Positions 9,641-19,587 of a stretch of 64,000 nt of DNA are shown here, piece after piece. A model generated the notes under the pieces. That model made no database searches. It had not been told where the DNA came from and saw only the letters and a list, made by a program, of their open reading frames with translations. The stretch is from Microdon myrmicae (lineage: Eukaryota > Arthropoda > Insecta > Diptera > Syrphidae), in assembly GCA_963931805.1 (NCBI GenBank), contig OZ007496.1, positions 117,998,839 through 118,062,838 of the forward strand, in the 5' to 3' direction. A program made the position numbers and the translations under genes. Each line of letters begins with the position of its first letter. The stretch's first letter is position 1.

Positions 9641-12345
9641 ACAAGCGTTTGAGAGAAAAAAAAAAAAAAAGAAAAAGAAATTAAAAGTAAAGAAAAAAAA
9701 ACTTACGAACTAACTTAAGAAATAGGATTACAAAAAATTACATTCGAATAAGTAAGAAGATAAAAAGGTGGGAAGGTGGCTGTGCACGTGATGGGTTGGC
9801 GAAGACCGGGTAGTAGCATAAAGGGGCGGGGTGATAGGAATGTATACGGGTAGTAAAAGTGTAGATAGTGGGTGGGGGAAGGTCACGAGGGGAAAGACAG
9901 AAGACGACGTTTGAGAGCAATAGAAGTGAGGTAGAAATCGAAGGAGGTGGGGTAAGAGTTTGCCTGCTTAAGCATACGTGAAATTGGTTCATTACAACCG
10001 TAGGAAGTGTGGTGGGAGGGCAGATAGAAGAGACGAGGGTTTCGTAGGTTGCGGGGGTTGGTGTTGAGTGCGATGGCGGAAAGCAAGCTAGGGCAGTTGA
10101 TTGTGCCGGAGAGGAGACGGTGGATAAAGAGGATATCGGCAAGAGTTCTGCGTTCCTCAAGTGTACTGAGGTTGATCAAATGGAGCCGGCTTGTGTATGG
10201 GGGAAGAATCCGAGGATTCTCCCAGTTCAGTCCACGGAGGGCAAAGCGCAGAAACCGACGTTGCACGCTCTCGATTCTGCGAATATGGGACGAGCAATGT
10301 GGAGACCAGACCTGACTGGCGTATTCAAGAAGGGGGCGGACGAAGGCAATGTAGAGGGAACGGGAAACGTAAGGATTAGAGAATTCCTTAGACCAGCGTT
10401 TCACAAACCCTAGGGCGGAGTTGGCCTTAAGAATGATATCGTCGATATGTGGGATGAAGCTGAGCTCCCTGTCAAATAAGATTCCGAGGTCACGTATTGA
10501 GGATACGTATGAGATCTGCTGGTTAAGCAGGAAGTAAGGGCGAGGGGGTGGGGGTGGACGTTTGTGGGAGAAGGTAATGGAGTGACATTTGGCAACATTG
10601 AGATCAAGGCAGTTATTATGGCACCAGGTTGAGAAGCTGTCGAGGTCCTGTTGGCGGAGTGAGGAGTCGAGGGGAGAGATGATTGTTTTGTAGAGTTTGG
10701 TGTCGTCCGCATAGAGGGATATGGATGAGTGTTTAATAACAGAGTCGACATCATTGATGGTTAGGATAAAAAGGAGGGGGCCTAGATGGCTTCCTTGCGG
10801 AACCCCAGAGGTGGGAAAAAAAGGATCGGAAAGGGAGGATCTGAATTTGACACGGTAGGATCGGTCTTTCAGATAAGAAGATAACCATTTGATCAATAGG
10901 GGTTCGAAGCCTAGGGAGGACAGCTTGAAAAGGATGAGATTATAGGAGATTTTGTCAAATGCCTTGCTGAAATCGGTGGTGATAACATCAACTTCGTTGC
11001 CATTCTCTAAGGCACGGAGAGTATGGGATGAGAACTCAATCAGATTGGTTGTGGTCGACCAACCCGAAAGGAAACCGTGCTGGTTGGGTGAGATGATGGA
11101 CTTACAACTAAAAGATAACGCATTGTACAGAAGCCCTTCGAACAGTTTGGGGATATGAGATAGTTTGGCGATGGGTCGGTAGTTGCTGATATCATTTTTA
11201 GGTCCCTTTTTATGTATGGGGGTGACATAGGAGGATTTCCATATACTAGGGAAGGTCCCTTGAGATAGAGATAGGTTGAAAATCTTTGATATCGGGAGAG
11301 AAAGAGAAGTGGAACAGTTCTTTAAGAATACAGACGGAAGTCCATCAGGTCCTGGGCTGAACTCGTCTTTGAGTAAGTTTAGTTTCTCCTCAACTACGTG
11401 ACGGTGAATAAGTTGAGGAGAGAAAGGACCAAGGGAGAATTCGGGCAAGTCATTGAAATACGACGGATTGGGTTCGAAGGAGATCTCCGTGAAGGATTTA
11501 TTGAAAAACGACGCGAACAGGTTGGCAATAGTTAAGTTGTCGTTTGACGTAGTCGTGCCATAAGAGAGGGAGTTTGGATAGGCGTCGGATTTACGTTTAT
11601 AGTTTATAAAGTGGAAAAAGGATTTGGGATCGCTAATCAAATTGGATTGTGTTTTAATAAGGTATTTGGAATAGAGGGAGTTGTAGAGTTCGGAAAATTT
11701 ATAAAAGGCCCCGAGATAGTTGGAGTAGTTTTCAATGGATCGCGTTTTGAGGAAAATGTTACATAAGTTATTCCTTTTGTTCCGAAGATTGCGGAGATTG
11801 CGGTTGTACCATGGCGGCGAAGAAACCGATGACCTGCGGCGAGAATAGGGGACATATAAGGCGACGGCATAGTAAATCTCCTTATAGAGAGTGGCCGTGG
11901 CTTCTTCTACACCCAAATGATCAAAGCGAAACGCTGTTTTGCTAAGATGTTCATTTAGGAGGCGGAAATTAGCCTTATGGAAATTGTAAGAAAAGCAGTC
12001 AGGGGGTAGAGGGGGCTGGGTTTCATGGTCGAGATATAAGGATAAGAGCAGTGGGGGGTGATAATTGTCAATGGTAGAGAGGGCGTGTGGGCTAGGGGCA
12101 ACTGAGGACATGAGTGGGTCGGTTGTGAACACGAGGTCCAGCTGTCTCGCCATATGATTTGGGACATTGCGTATTTGATGGAGGCCTGAGTCGGAGAGCC
12201 CGTTAATAAAAATACGTTCATTAGAACTAGTGGGGTTAGAGACGTAGAAGGCTAGTTCGTCGGCTGATGTCCATTGAAGGTGGGGCAGGTTAAAGTCGCC
12301 AAGAACGACGATATCGTCTAATATACTCGAGTTCACGCCAAAAGT
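9640..12345 (-). mobile_element. CR1/Jockey-type LINE, 5'-truncated
   Basis: The unit consists of one long minus-strand ORF plus about 240 bp of T-rich (minus-strand) 3' sequence. The 5' end stops abruptly at about 12345, where the leader of the next LINE (plus strand) begins head to head. The truncation removes ORF1 and the first part of the endonuclease, typical of incomplete target-primed reverse transcription. Confidence 0.85.
9883..12336 (-). CDS. CR1/Jockey-type ORF2: endonuclease remnant plus intact reverse transcriptase
   Basis: This 817-codon frame starts inside the endonuclease at IVVLGDFNLPHLQW (residues 8-21) and shows its C-terminal part up to IDNYHPPLLL. A linker follows, then the RT: PGPDGLPSVFLKN, NYRPIAKLSHIPKLFEGLL, QHGFLSGWSTTTNL, TTDFSKAFDKI, TSGVPQGSHLGPLLFIL, and a YADD box at 10702-10713. 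The C-terminal block SRSLYIAFVRPLLEYASQVW is present. No stop or shift breaks the frame, so the RT is young even though the N-terminal ~150 endonuclease residues are missing. It is not expected to be mobile. The exact clade (CR1, L2/Kiri or Jockey) is uncertain. Confidence 0.85.
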   Translation of the reverse strand: MNSSILDDIVVLGDFNLPHLQWTSADELAFYVSNPTSSNERIFINGLSDSGLHQIRNVPNHMARQLDLVFTTDPLMSSVAPSPHALSTIDNYHPPLLLSLYLDHETQPPLPPDCFSYNFHKANFRLLNEHLSKTAFRFDHLGVEEATATLYKEIYYAVALYVPYSRRRSSVSSPPWYNRNLRNLRNKRNNLCNIFLKTRSIENYSNYLGAFYKFSELYNSLYSKYLIKTQSNLISDPKSFFHFINYKRKSDAYPNSLSYGTTTSNDNLTIANLFASFFNKSFTEISFEPNPSYFNDLPEFSLGPFSPQLIHRHVVEEKLNLLKDEFSPGPDGLPSVFLKNCSTSLSLPISKIFNLSLSQGTFPSIWKSSYVTPIHKKGPKNDISNYRPIAKLSHIPKLFEGLLYNALSFSCKSIISPNQHGFLSGWSTTTNLIEFSSHTLRALENGNEVDVITTDFSKAFDKISYNLILFKLSSLGFEPLLIKWLSSYLKDRSYRVKFRSSLSDPFFPTSGVPQGSHLGPLLFILTINDVDSVIKHSSISLYADDTKLYKTIISPLDSSLRQQDLDSFSTWCHNNCLDLNVAKCHSITFSHKRPPPPPRPYFLLNQQISYVSSIRDLGILFDRELSFIPHIDDIILKANSALGFVKRWSKEFSNPYVSRSLYIAFVRPLLEYASQVWSPHCSSHIRRIESVQRRFLRFALRGLNWENPRILPPYTSRLHLINLSTLEERRTLADILFIHRLLSGTINCPSLLSAIALNTNPRNLRNPRLFYLPSHHTSYGCNEPISRMLKQANSYPTSFDFYLTSIALKRRLLSFPS

Positions 12346-12489
12346 TTAAATTCAATAGACATGTGGTGACCAAAATTAAAACAGTGAAGATAGTCAAAAC
12401 AATGAAATTCAGAAACCAAACAAAACAAATAATAAACGTAAAAACTTAATTGTAAATACTAAGTGAATTAAAAACACATAAATTAAAAT

Positions 12490-12840
12490 AAAACCTAAAA
12501 GCAAATGTGCATATTGCAGTGAAGTGCGAAAAATAAAATAATAATCAACTATAAGAAACATAATATATCACCTCGGCCGCAAGCGCAAAAAACAAAAATT
12601 AAAATAGATTGCTCGTTAAGCAATCTGTATTTACCAGGTGTGCCGGTATAAATGCATTAAATAGAATAAAAATAAGTGCATATAAAAACAGTTGAGTGAG
12701 GTGCAAAAAGTGTTCGAAACAATAAAAACAAAAACAATAAAAAGATAACACTTCGGTCGCAAACGCGAAAATTAAAACAAACAATATATTGCTTGTTAAG
12801 AAAGCAATTTTTAAATCATCGCTTGGCGCGAGTGCAAGCT
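12490..12840 (+). promoter_or_regulatory. Leader monomer repeats of the LINE
   Basis: Two degenerate copies of a unit of about 180 bp lie upstream of ORF1. The clearest shared block is CACCTCGGCCGCAAGCGC at about 12570 against CACTTCGGTCGCAAACGC at about 12749. Each is followed by a small inverted repeat (GATTGCT...AGCAATC at 12607-12625; a similar one near 12790). Tandem 5' monomers often carry internal promoters in LINEs; that role here is inferred. Confidence 0.5.
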
Positions 12841-12961
12841 TACTGACTCTTAGCAGGCGGTAGGCGAGTTCAACTCAGCTTGCAGGAGAAATCAAGTCGC
12901 CGTGGTTCAAAAGGTCGCCTTTGTTTTTTTTTTTAATGAAAACAAACTGGAAAGAACCAGA

Positions 12962-14440
12962 ATGAATACGGAGGACGATAAGAACACGACAACGCACAAA
13001 CGAAAAGGCGCCCCGAAAAACTCCATTGTAACGCGAAGCAAAACCGCGAAATTGACGATGGATAAAGGAGATCAACAATTGGCGGACGACAGTGAGCTTC
13101 CCTTCCCCTCCAATTTTAACATATATGGGGCAAATAATTCATTCGCTTCTCTTGCATCCTCAGAGTCTGAGGATGAAGAGGAAGAGATAAGTGAATTGGA
13201 GGCGAAACTGGCGATGGCAAGAGCCCGATTACAAGAGAGACGCCGAAAGAAAAAAATAGCGGCGCTCGAACAAGAACAAAACCAGCAACAACTACAAAAG
13301 CTAAAGCCAAAAGTCGGCCAACAGCAACAATCTCACCATCAGCAGCAACATCAACTTCAACATCAGCACCATCAACAGCAACAGCAACAGCAACAGCAAC
13401 AATCAACACAAAAGCGATCAACGAACCAGCAAGCAACACAGCAGCAGCAAAGCAGCAATAACAGCGGAAAAATAAAGATGCCACCAATCAACACCATAGA
13501 TGTTGACTGTAAGGAATTGGTAAGTCTTTGTAAGCTAGCCATAGGTAACAATTTTGCAGTTAAAAGACTGACGGGTAACAGGTACGCCATTCAAACATAT
13601 ACGGTGGCAGACCACGACAAAATTAAAGAGGTCTTAAAAAGAGCCACCGCGGAATTTTACTCGTTCACGCCGAAACAAACGAAGAGCGTAACGGTTCTAT
13701 TAAAGGGTGTCGACCCTGAAATGGAACCGGAGGCTCTGCTCGAAATGCTTCAAAACCTGAAGCACGAAGATCTCGAGTTTACCGCGGTAAAACCATTCAC
13801 CACACCCAAGGCAAGAAGGGAAAACCGCAAGCTACCCTTCTTTTTGGTGCAATTAACACCCAGCAGTAGGATTGGTGGCCTAAGAAAAATTACAGTCCTG
13901 GATCATCAAATGGTCACATGGGACAAATTAAAAAAAGGCAGAGACATCCTGCAATGTGTCCGTTGCCAAAGGTTTGGTCACGCGGCGGCTAACTGTGAAA
14001 TGCAGCGCCGTTGCGTAAAATGCGGAAAGGACCATAAGGCAGAAGAATGCCCTCTGGGAAAAGAAAGGGTAGAAGACAAAGCCCTTCTAAAGTGCGCAGT
14101 GTGTCGGAATGAGGGACACCCCGCTAACTATCGAGGATGTCCTAAATTCCGAGAAATAATGGCAAGAAGTGTGACCCGGCAAAAAAACACAGACCCAGCT
14201 CGCACTACAACAATGACCGTAACATCGAAGCGGTCGTACGCACAAGTTGCTTCGGGTGGGAGAACACCAAATCAGGCTACATCACAGGTAGCCACAAATA
14301 CTCCCACACGGACGGAAACAACACCGCAAGCAGACGTGGTCACGGTTCTGCTTAATCTGCAGAGACAGATGACACAGCTGCAAAATCAAATAAACGAGAT
14401 CTACTCGTACTTGCCCAATCTAAACAAAAAGTCAATATAA
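12962..14440 (+). CDS. LINE ORF1 (Gag-like nucleic-acid-binding protein)
   Basis: ATG at 12962 (MNTEDDKNT) opens 492 codons; the frame is open to 12902 but without an ATG. The order is an acidic N-terminus, a charged helix (EISELEAKLAMARARLQE), a Gln/His-rich low-complexity tract coded at 13275-13460, the conserved ORF1 domain, and three zinc knuckles near 13950-14135: CVRCQRFGHAAANC, CVKCGKDHKAEEC and CAVCRNEGHPANYRGC. A C-terminal coiled-coil-like segment (LLNLQRQMTQLQNQINEIY) follows. Such proteins package LINE RNA into particles. ORF2 begins inside its 3' end in the -1 frame. Confidence 0.9.
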   Translation: MNTEDDKNTTTHKRKGAPKNSIVTRSKTAKLTMDKGDQQLADDSELPFPSNFNIYGANNSFASLASSESEDEEEEISELEAKLAMARARLQERRRKKKIAALEQEQNQQQLQKLKPKVGQQQQSHHQQQHQLQHQHHQQQQQQQQQQSTQKRSTNQQATQQQQSSNNSGKIKMPPINTIDVDCKELVSLCKLAIGNNFAVKRLTGNRYAIQTYTVADHDKIKEVLKRATAEFYSFTPKQTKSVTVLLKGVDPEMEPEALLEMLQNLKHEDLEFTAVKPFTTPKARRENRKLPFFLVQLTPSSRIGGLRKITVLDHQMVTWDKLKKGRDILQCVRCQRFGHAAANCEMQRRCVKCGKDHKAEECPLGKERVEDKALLKCAVCRNEGHPANYRGCPKFREIMARSVTRQKNTDPARTTTMTVTSKRSYAQVASGGRTPNQATSQVATNTPTRTETTPQADVVTVLLNLQRQMTQLQNQINEIYSYLPNLNKKSI

Positions 14441-17400
14441 ACCCTCTAACCACAACATCAATAAAAGCTCTTGTCGTGAATGTAAACTCACTAATAAGAA
14501 CTGAGAGAAGAGCCAATCTTTTTAACCTGTTGCAAGAGGAACAACCTGATGTACTTCTGGCGGGGGAAACAAAGTTAAACCAGAGACATAAGATAGGACA
14601 TAAAAACTACGATATTATACGAAGAGATCGACCTAACTCCTCTCAAGGGGGGGGTGTCGCAATCTTTATTAGAAAAGGGATCAATCATAAAGTAATATAT
14701 AGTGGAGAAGTGCGCAGGTTCCGGGTGCTGGAAGCCTGTATCGTCCACATACCCCTTCAGCAAGGAAGGGGTTTGTATGCGATTGCAGTCTATGCACCTG
14801 AGGAGCACCAACAAAACCTATTTATAGCGGAGCTCGAGACACTCTTTCGATGCTTACAATTGCACCTGGGCAAAAACTACTTTATCCTAGGGGGAGATAT
14901 GAACGCCAAGCATAGAAATTGGGGAAATTATATATCTAATGCCAGAGGAAATCAGTTGGCTGGTTGGTTAGATCAGTATCATATTGAATATAGAACTGAC
15001 CTGCTAGCTACGAAATATCCATCGTTCCCCAGAGGTAGATCGTTCTTAGATATCTTGCTAATCGACTCACGACTGAGATTACTTAACACCAACAGACGAA
15101 ACACAAACTGTTTACGGACAATTGAATACGACAGTGACCACTGTGCATTCATGGCAGTAATAGAGCTTCCGAACGAGCTCGCAGATCTGGAGGAATTCGT
15201 GATCCCGCAACCCTATAACTACAGGGCAATGCGATGGCCGCGGTTCACCAGATCATTAACAAGAGAACTTTGTTCGAATGACTTTAATCTGCCAGTAAAC
15301 AGAAACCTCACAAATGACGAAATCGACAAATACATTCAACAAATGGACGAAACCGTAAAACGAACAATGGACAAAACAATTCCCAAAACAACAGTTACAG
15401 ATCACATTAACATGTACAGAAACGCAACAATAAACGCACTCCACAAGAAAAAGAGCAGACTGCTATCGAAATTAAAACAATTACACAGACAGTTTACAGA
15501 CAGGCAAGACCAGGAGATAATATCACTGAAATCTCAATTAAAAAACCTCCAACAATTACTTAAAGCTAATTATAGATTACCAACAAATTTGTATTGGAAC
15601 AACAGAATTCGAGCTATAAAAACTAATAACCCGAATATGTTCCCACAAATAAATAAAATATTCAGGAGAAATAACCAAAACGAGATTCAGTGTCTCCAAA
15701 TTCCACGTACTGAGGTAAACAAGCAGCTGCTAACCAACATTGGCATAGATACAGAGAACGCTATCTTCAATAGTGAGCTCTTCGTGATCGAAGATCCTTT
15801 GGAGAAGGCGAACGCTGTGGGAGCTGTCTTTCAGGAAATGTAGAAGGTGAATGAAAGCATTCACCGAAATCACGACCTGGAGGACAGAATTCGACTGAAT
15901 CACCTGCACCTCCGGAATGAAATTTCACATTGGCAATCGGAGAATCCGGGTTTTACGGAATTCAGTGACGATAATCTGTCAATTGACATCAATGCCAATG
16001 GTGGGGCTAATAGCCTTTTAATCACAAGGGAAGGAATCCAGAGTATCTTCGACTCATTAAGAAGCAAAAAGTCAGTGGGAATAGATGGAGTACCTAACAT
16101 CGTACTCAAGAACCTGCCCCCAAAGGCAATAGATATATACACGGCCCTGTTTAACAACGCGTTGAATAATGCATATTATCCCGCGCGTTGGAAAACGGCT
16201 ATCATTCAGCCCATCGCAAAAAAGGGCAAAGACTGTACAAACCCAATGAACATGCGTTCGATAAGTTTACTCCCAAGCATCAGTAAAGTATTTGAAAAAA
16301 TCATTAACAAAGCTCTGCTAAAATGGGTAGACGACAATAGCATTATTCCAAATAACCAGTTTGCCTTTAGGGCGGGTCATGAAACCACACATGCCGCAGC
16401 TAAACTGGTCTCCGACATACAATGGAATAAATGTAGGAACCAATGCACAGGTGCCTGTCTGATCGACTTGGAAAAAGCCTTTGATACCGTCTGGATCGAA
16501 GGGTTGTATTACAAACTGGTCAGACATGGCATACATAAGCCTTTACTATATGTACTTTACGATATGTTAAAGGACAGGAGGTTCGTGGTCAAAAGTGGTA
16601 ATGTGACCTCTAATGAAACGTATAATATCAAGAATGGCTTGCAACAGGGTGCGGTACTCTCTCCGATTCTTTTTAACATTTACATTAGCGACTTATTAGA
16701 TGCACTTCCGCAGGCTATTGCGTACGCAGACGATCTCATAATTTACAGAACAGCTCCGAAAGTTGAGATCATAAATAGTTTAATACAGCGAGACTTCAAC
16801 AACGTGCAGCGCTATTGCGATGACTGGAAACTTAAGATCAACTTCCAGAAATGTGAAGCCATCCTATTTAGAGCGCCATTATATAAAGCCACGAACGACA
16901 CAAGAAAAAACTGGCGAAAGCTAGTTATCGTGGGACCGCATGGAGATAAACTGGAAACCAAGAGTTTAGTTAAATACCTGGGCATCTGGCTAGACCAATA
17001 TCCCTATTTCAACAGACATGTAGAGGCTGCTCTGGTCAAGGCTAGAAAAACGTTTGCTATGACAAGGAGGCTATTTCACAGTAGCCAACTTGACAGCAGG
17101 GTAAAGGTCATATGCTACATGACGCTAATCAGGCCAATGCTCATATATGGCTGTCCAGTATGGTTTAACATAGGTCCAAATTTGATGGAAAAGATTCGGG
17201 TGTTCGAAAGGAAGTGTCTGAGAACCTGTCTCAGATTATATCGAACACCGGAATCGGAATACAAAAAGTACTACTCAAATGAGACTTTATATAATGAAGC
17301 CTGCATAAATAGGGTGGATAATTTTATGATTAAATTAATCAGAGGACATATTGCGAGAGCAATAAGCTCGCCCAATGACCTAATTTTCGGGGCTTATTAT

Positions 17401-17676
17401 CCAAATACCCTGTACTATGAGAACGTGCGTCGCAACGGTTTTGTTCCACCAGAGGCGTTCCTTGATTTGGACATGAAAGGGCTTATACAGGATAGATCCG
17501 GAATTCCGCTGATCTATCATGTAAGTAGATCATCCGTAGACGGGCGATTGTGCTACGACCGGGAAGTAACGCGCACCGAAGAAGAGCTCCTGCGCTTCAG
17601 TAGGGCTATCTCCCACAGAGACCGGGACGATAGTATTAGACAGCGTCAACAGTTCTGGTGGTTGAATGGCATATAA
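14356..17676 (+). pseudogene. LINE ORF2: APE endonuclease and reverse transcriptase with one amber codon
   Basis: The frame is open from 14356, overlapping ORF1 by 85 bases in the -1 frame. It has no ATG until the endonuclease core (GGDMNAKHRNWG near 14900). Endonuclease motifs: VVNVNSLIR, LAGETKLNQR, IAVYAPEEH, GGDMNAKH, SFLDILLID, YDSDHCAF. A single TAG at 15841-15843 interrupts the linker; the same frame then continues through the RT (KSVGIDGVPNIVLKN, CLIDLEKAFDTVW, GLQQGAVLSPILFNIYIS, YADD at 16723-16734) to RQQFWWLNGI. All catalytic motifs are present. It is called a pseudogene only because of the amber codon, which could also be a sequencing error or be read through. Confidence 0.88.
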
Positions 17677-17800
17677 AGACCTGGATACCAAAGTCGGTAT
17701 AGAATCACACTATCATCAGCTAGCTTACATAGACTTAGCTTTTCTAGAATTAGGGTAGTATAAGATGTAAGTTAAGTTAAGCTAAGTGATTTTACATAAA

Positions 17801-17832
<32 letters not shown>

Positions 17833-18130
17833 GTAGATAAGTTTAGGTAAGTTAAGTAAGTTAAATTTTAAGAAAAAAAAAAAACAAAAAAAAAATTGAC
17901 AAAGTTTTTCAAATTTTTCTTTGTCTTTCAAATAATTATAAGTATTGCCACAAAGTTCTGTCGCCGAAAGGCAAATTATACAAATATTAAGTAATGTTTA
18001 GCTTAGAGCGTCTGCGAAGGACCAGTAAGTTATTATATAAGCTATTTAAGCTAGAATTTAAGCATTTTTTGTCTAGCCTTTAATTTAGAAACTAAGAATA
18101 TAGAAAGAAAATAAAAAAATGTTTAAAAAT
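17677..18130 (+). other. 3' untranslated region of the LINE
   Basis: A-rich, with long A tracts at 17806-17831 and 17871-17896 and a short GAAAT repeat at the end. No gene is present. Confidence 0.6.
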
Positions 18131-18184
18131 GAAATGAAATGAATCGAAGGACACTACCCAGAAAAGAAATTTTTTGACGACCCA

Positions 18185-18571
18185 TTAACCGGGCAAATAC
18201 ATGTGGCCGGCGCGGTAGCGCCAGATGCCGACAGCCAGAAAAATCCCAGGCGATAAACATACGGCCAAGGAATGAACAAATGTATGAGCCAACCGCAGTT
18301 TGGTTTTCCTTATCGAAAGTACTATTGTGGGAACAAAGGTTAAACAATAAACCAAACAACCCAAAACTGTTCCTACAAGGAAATAAAAACCATGTAAATA
18401 TCCCAGCCGAATAATAATGACTTCGGCCGAGGAAATCACCAGGACCACAAACCATAGGCGGGTAATGTATACAAGGGGATACCGCAGATGTGTGAAAATC
18501 CTGACGATCCTCGGCATATCTCCGGCCACACGGGCAGCAACGTTCGCGTCTGCGTGTGTGGATGCATCCAC
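18185..18571 (-). CDS. Unrecognised multi-span membrane ORF
   Basis: This 128-codon frame starts at ATG 18569-18571 (MDASTHADANVAARVAGDM). It holds three to four strongly hydrophobic segments: about residues 31-52 (VYITRLWFVVLVISSAEVII), 56-85 (two adjacent spans to VPTIVLSI) and 93-118 (TFVHSLAVCLSPGIFLAVGI), separated by short basic loops (RKTKLRLAH). I do not recognise the family. It lies between a LINE 3' end and an LTR, with a stop nine codons upstream in frame and a pyrimidine-rich CCTTCCCAG before it (near 18625, minus strand) that could be a splice acceptor. It may be a host exon, a pseudogene, or a chance hydrophobic frame. Confidence 0.35.
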   Translation of the reverse strand: MDASTHADANVAARVAGDMPRIVRIFTHLRYPLVYITRLWFVVLVISSAEVIIIRLGYLHGFYFLVGTVLGCLVYCLTFVPTIVLSIRKTKLRLAHTFVHSLAVCLSPGIFLAVGIWRYRAGHMYLPG

Positions 18572-18911
18572 ACAGTATTCCTACGAACAATACGAAATCG
18601 TATGACAAGTGAGGGTGCGATCTCCTGGGAAGGAGAAATCCCTTGGTAAACAGAAGGCACCAAGCGACAAGAGAACAAAGGAGAAAGGAAGAATAACCGG
18701 GTGAGTTTTCTATCCCTTGAAGAAAGTGGTTTAAGCTGGTCAAATGAAAACGTTGATGGAGAAACAATCCTCATTCAGTCCGAACGAGTGTGTCGCCGCG
18801 AATCCCCATTTTTTTTATATAATAATAAATAAAGGCATACCTCCAGATAAAAAAAAGGGATATTTATTTCAAAGCAGTGTTCGGCGGAATACCTGCATCG
18901 ATAAACAATAA
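18572..18911. other. Spacer without an assigned gene
   Basis: On the minus strand, frames here continue hydrophobic or proline-rich reading in other phases, but none joins the membrane ORF without a splice or shift. A poly-T and AATAAA-rich patch sits near 18800-18835. Confidence 0.4.
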
Positions 18912-19162
18912 TAATGAAATAATAGTGAAGAAGAACGTGTGATATGACAGTTAGAATCATCAAAACATGAACCTAACCGTTACGCATCAGGCTACTGGCC
19001 GATTTAGGATTTGATTTTTAAACTCGACTATACTCCACTGATGTGAATTGTTATGTTATCGCTAAGGTATACGGCTCTGATGTATTTTCTTATTCGATTT
19101 TCGTTCGGTGTTCTTCACTATTTTGCTTATGAATTGTGTGTGTATATGTTAGAGACGCCACA
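18912..19162 (-). repeat. 3' LTR of TRIM copy 2
   Basis: On the minus strand it starts TGTGGCGTCTCTAACATA at 19162 and matches 25837-26106 for most of its length. The last ~15 bp at the left end have diverged. A purine tract (GAGAAGGGAG) precedes it. Confidence 0.75.
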
Positions 19163-19587
19163 CCACTCCCTTCTCAGTAACTGTGTTAGGATCAGCTTCT
19201 GTGCAAACGATGGATCGAGAAACGAGCGAGCGAGAGATCGTCGGAGCAGGCGAGTATGCCGGAGTAGTATTCTGGAATAGACACTTTCTTTGAAAGTTCT
19301 CTTTTCAGTTTTTCCGACGACATTTCCTTTTTTTTTTTTGCTTTCTCTTCGAAAAATTTCTTTCTTTGCAGCTTTTGGGACAGCATTTTATCTTTTCCAT
19401 GCATATATATTGAATAATAAAATAAAGGCCTTTTATCTTAACCAATATTATTAAGAAGTGATAGCAAATTTTCAGCCATACATTCTTCTCAATTTTCACA
19501 ATTTCGAGTCCTTATTACACGAGACAGGCGGCTAGGCAGGGGGAAGAACAAATCCACTCTGAACGGATACACAATAACCCCCCTGAA

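Larger units (their letters stand above)
12350..18130 (+). mobile_element. Two-ORF LINE (Jockey/Loa group), nearly complete
   Basis: It comprises a leader of about 600 bp with repeated monomers, ORF1 (12962-14440), ORF2 (to 17676) and an A-rich 3' region of about 450 bp with a 25-base A tract (17806-17831) and a terminal (GAAAT) repeat near 18125. Only one coding lesion is seen, an amber codon in ORF2. The exact 5' and 3' termini and a target duplication were not found. Confidence 0.85.

Noticed and set aside
13116..13590. Antisense frames rich in Val/Ala and Cys (runs of C) opposite ORF1
   Set aside because: They are shadows of the CAA/CAG tract coding the Gln/His-rich region of ORF1.
18123..18767. 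A 214-codon minus-strand frame overlapping the membrane ORF
   Set aside because: Its second half is the shifted reading of the more convincing hydrophobic frame; only the first part is unexplained.
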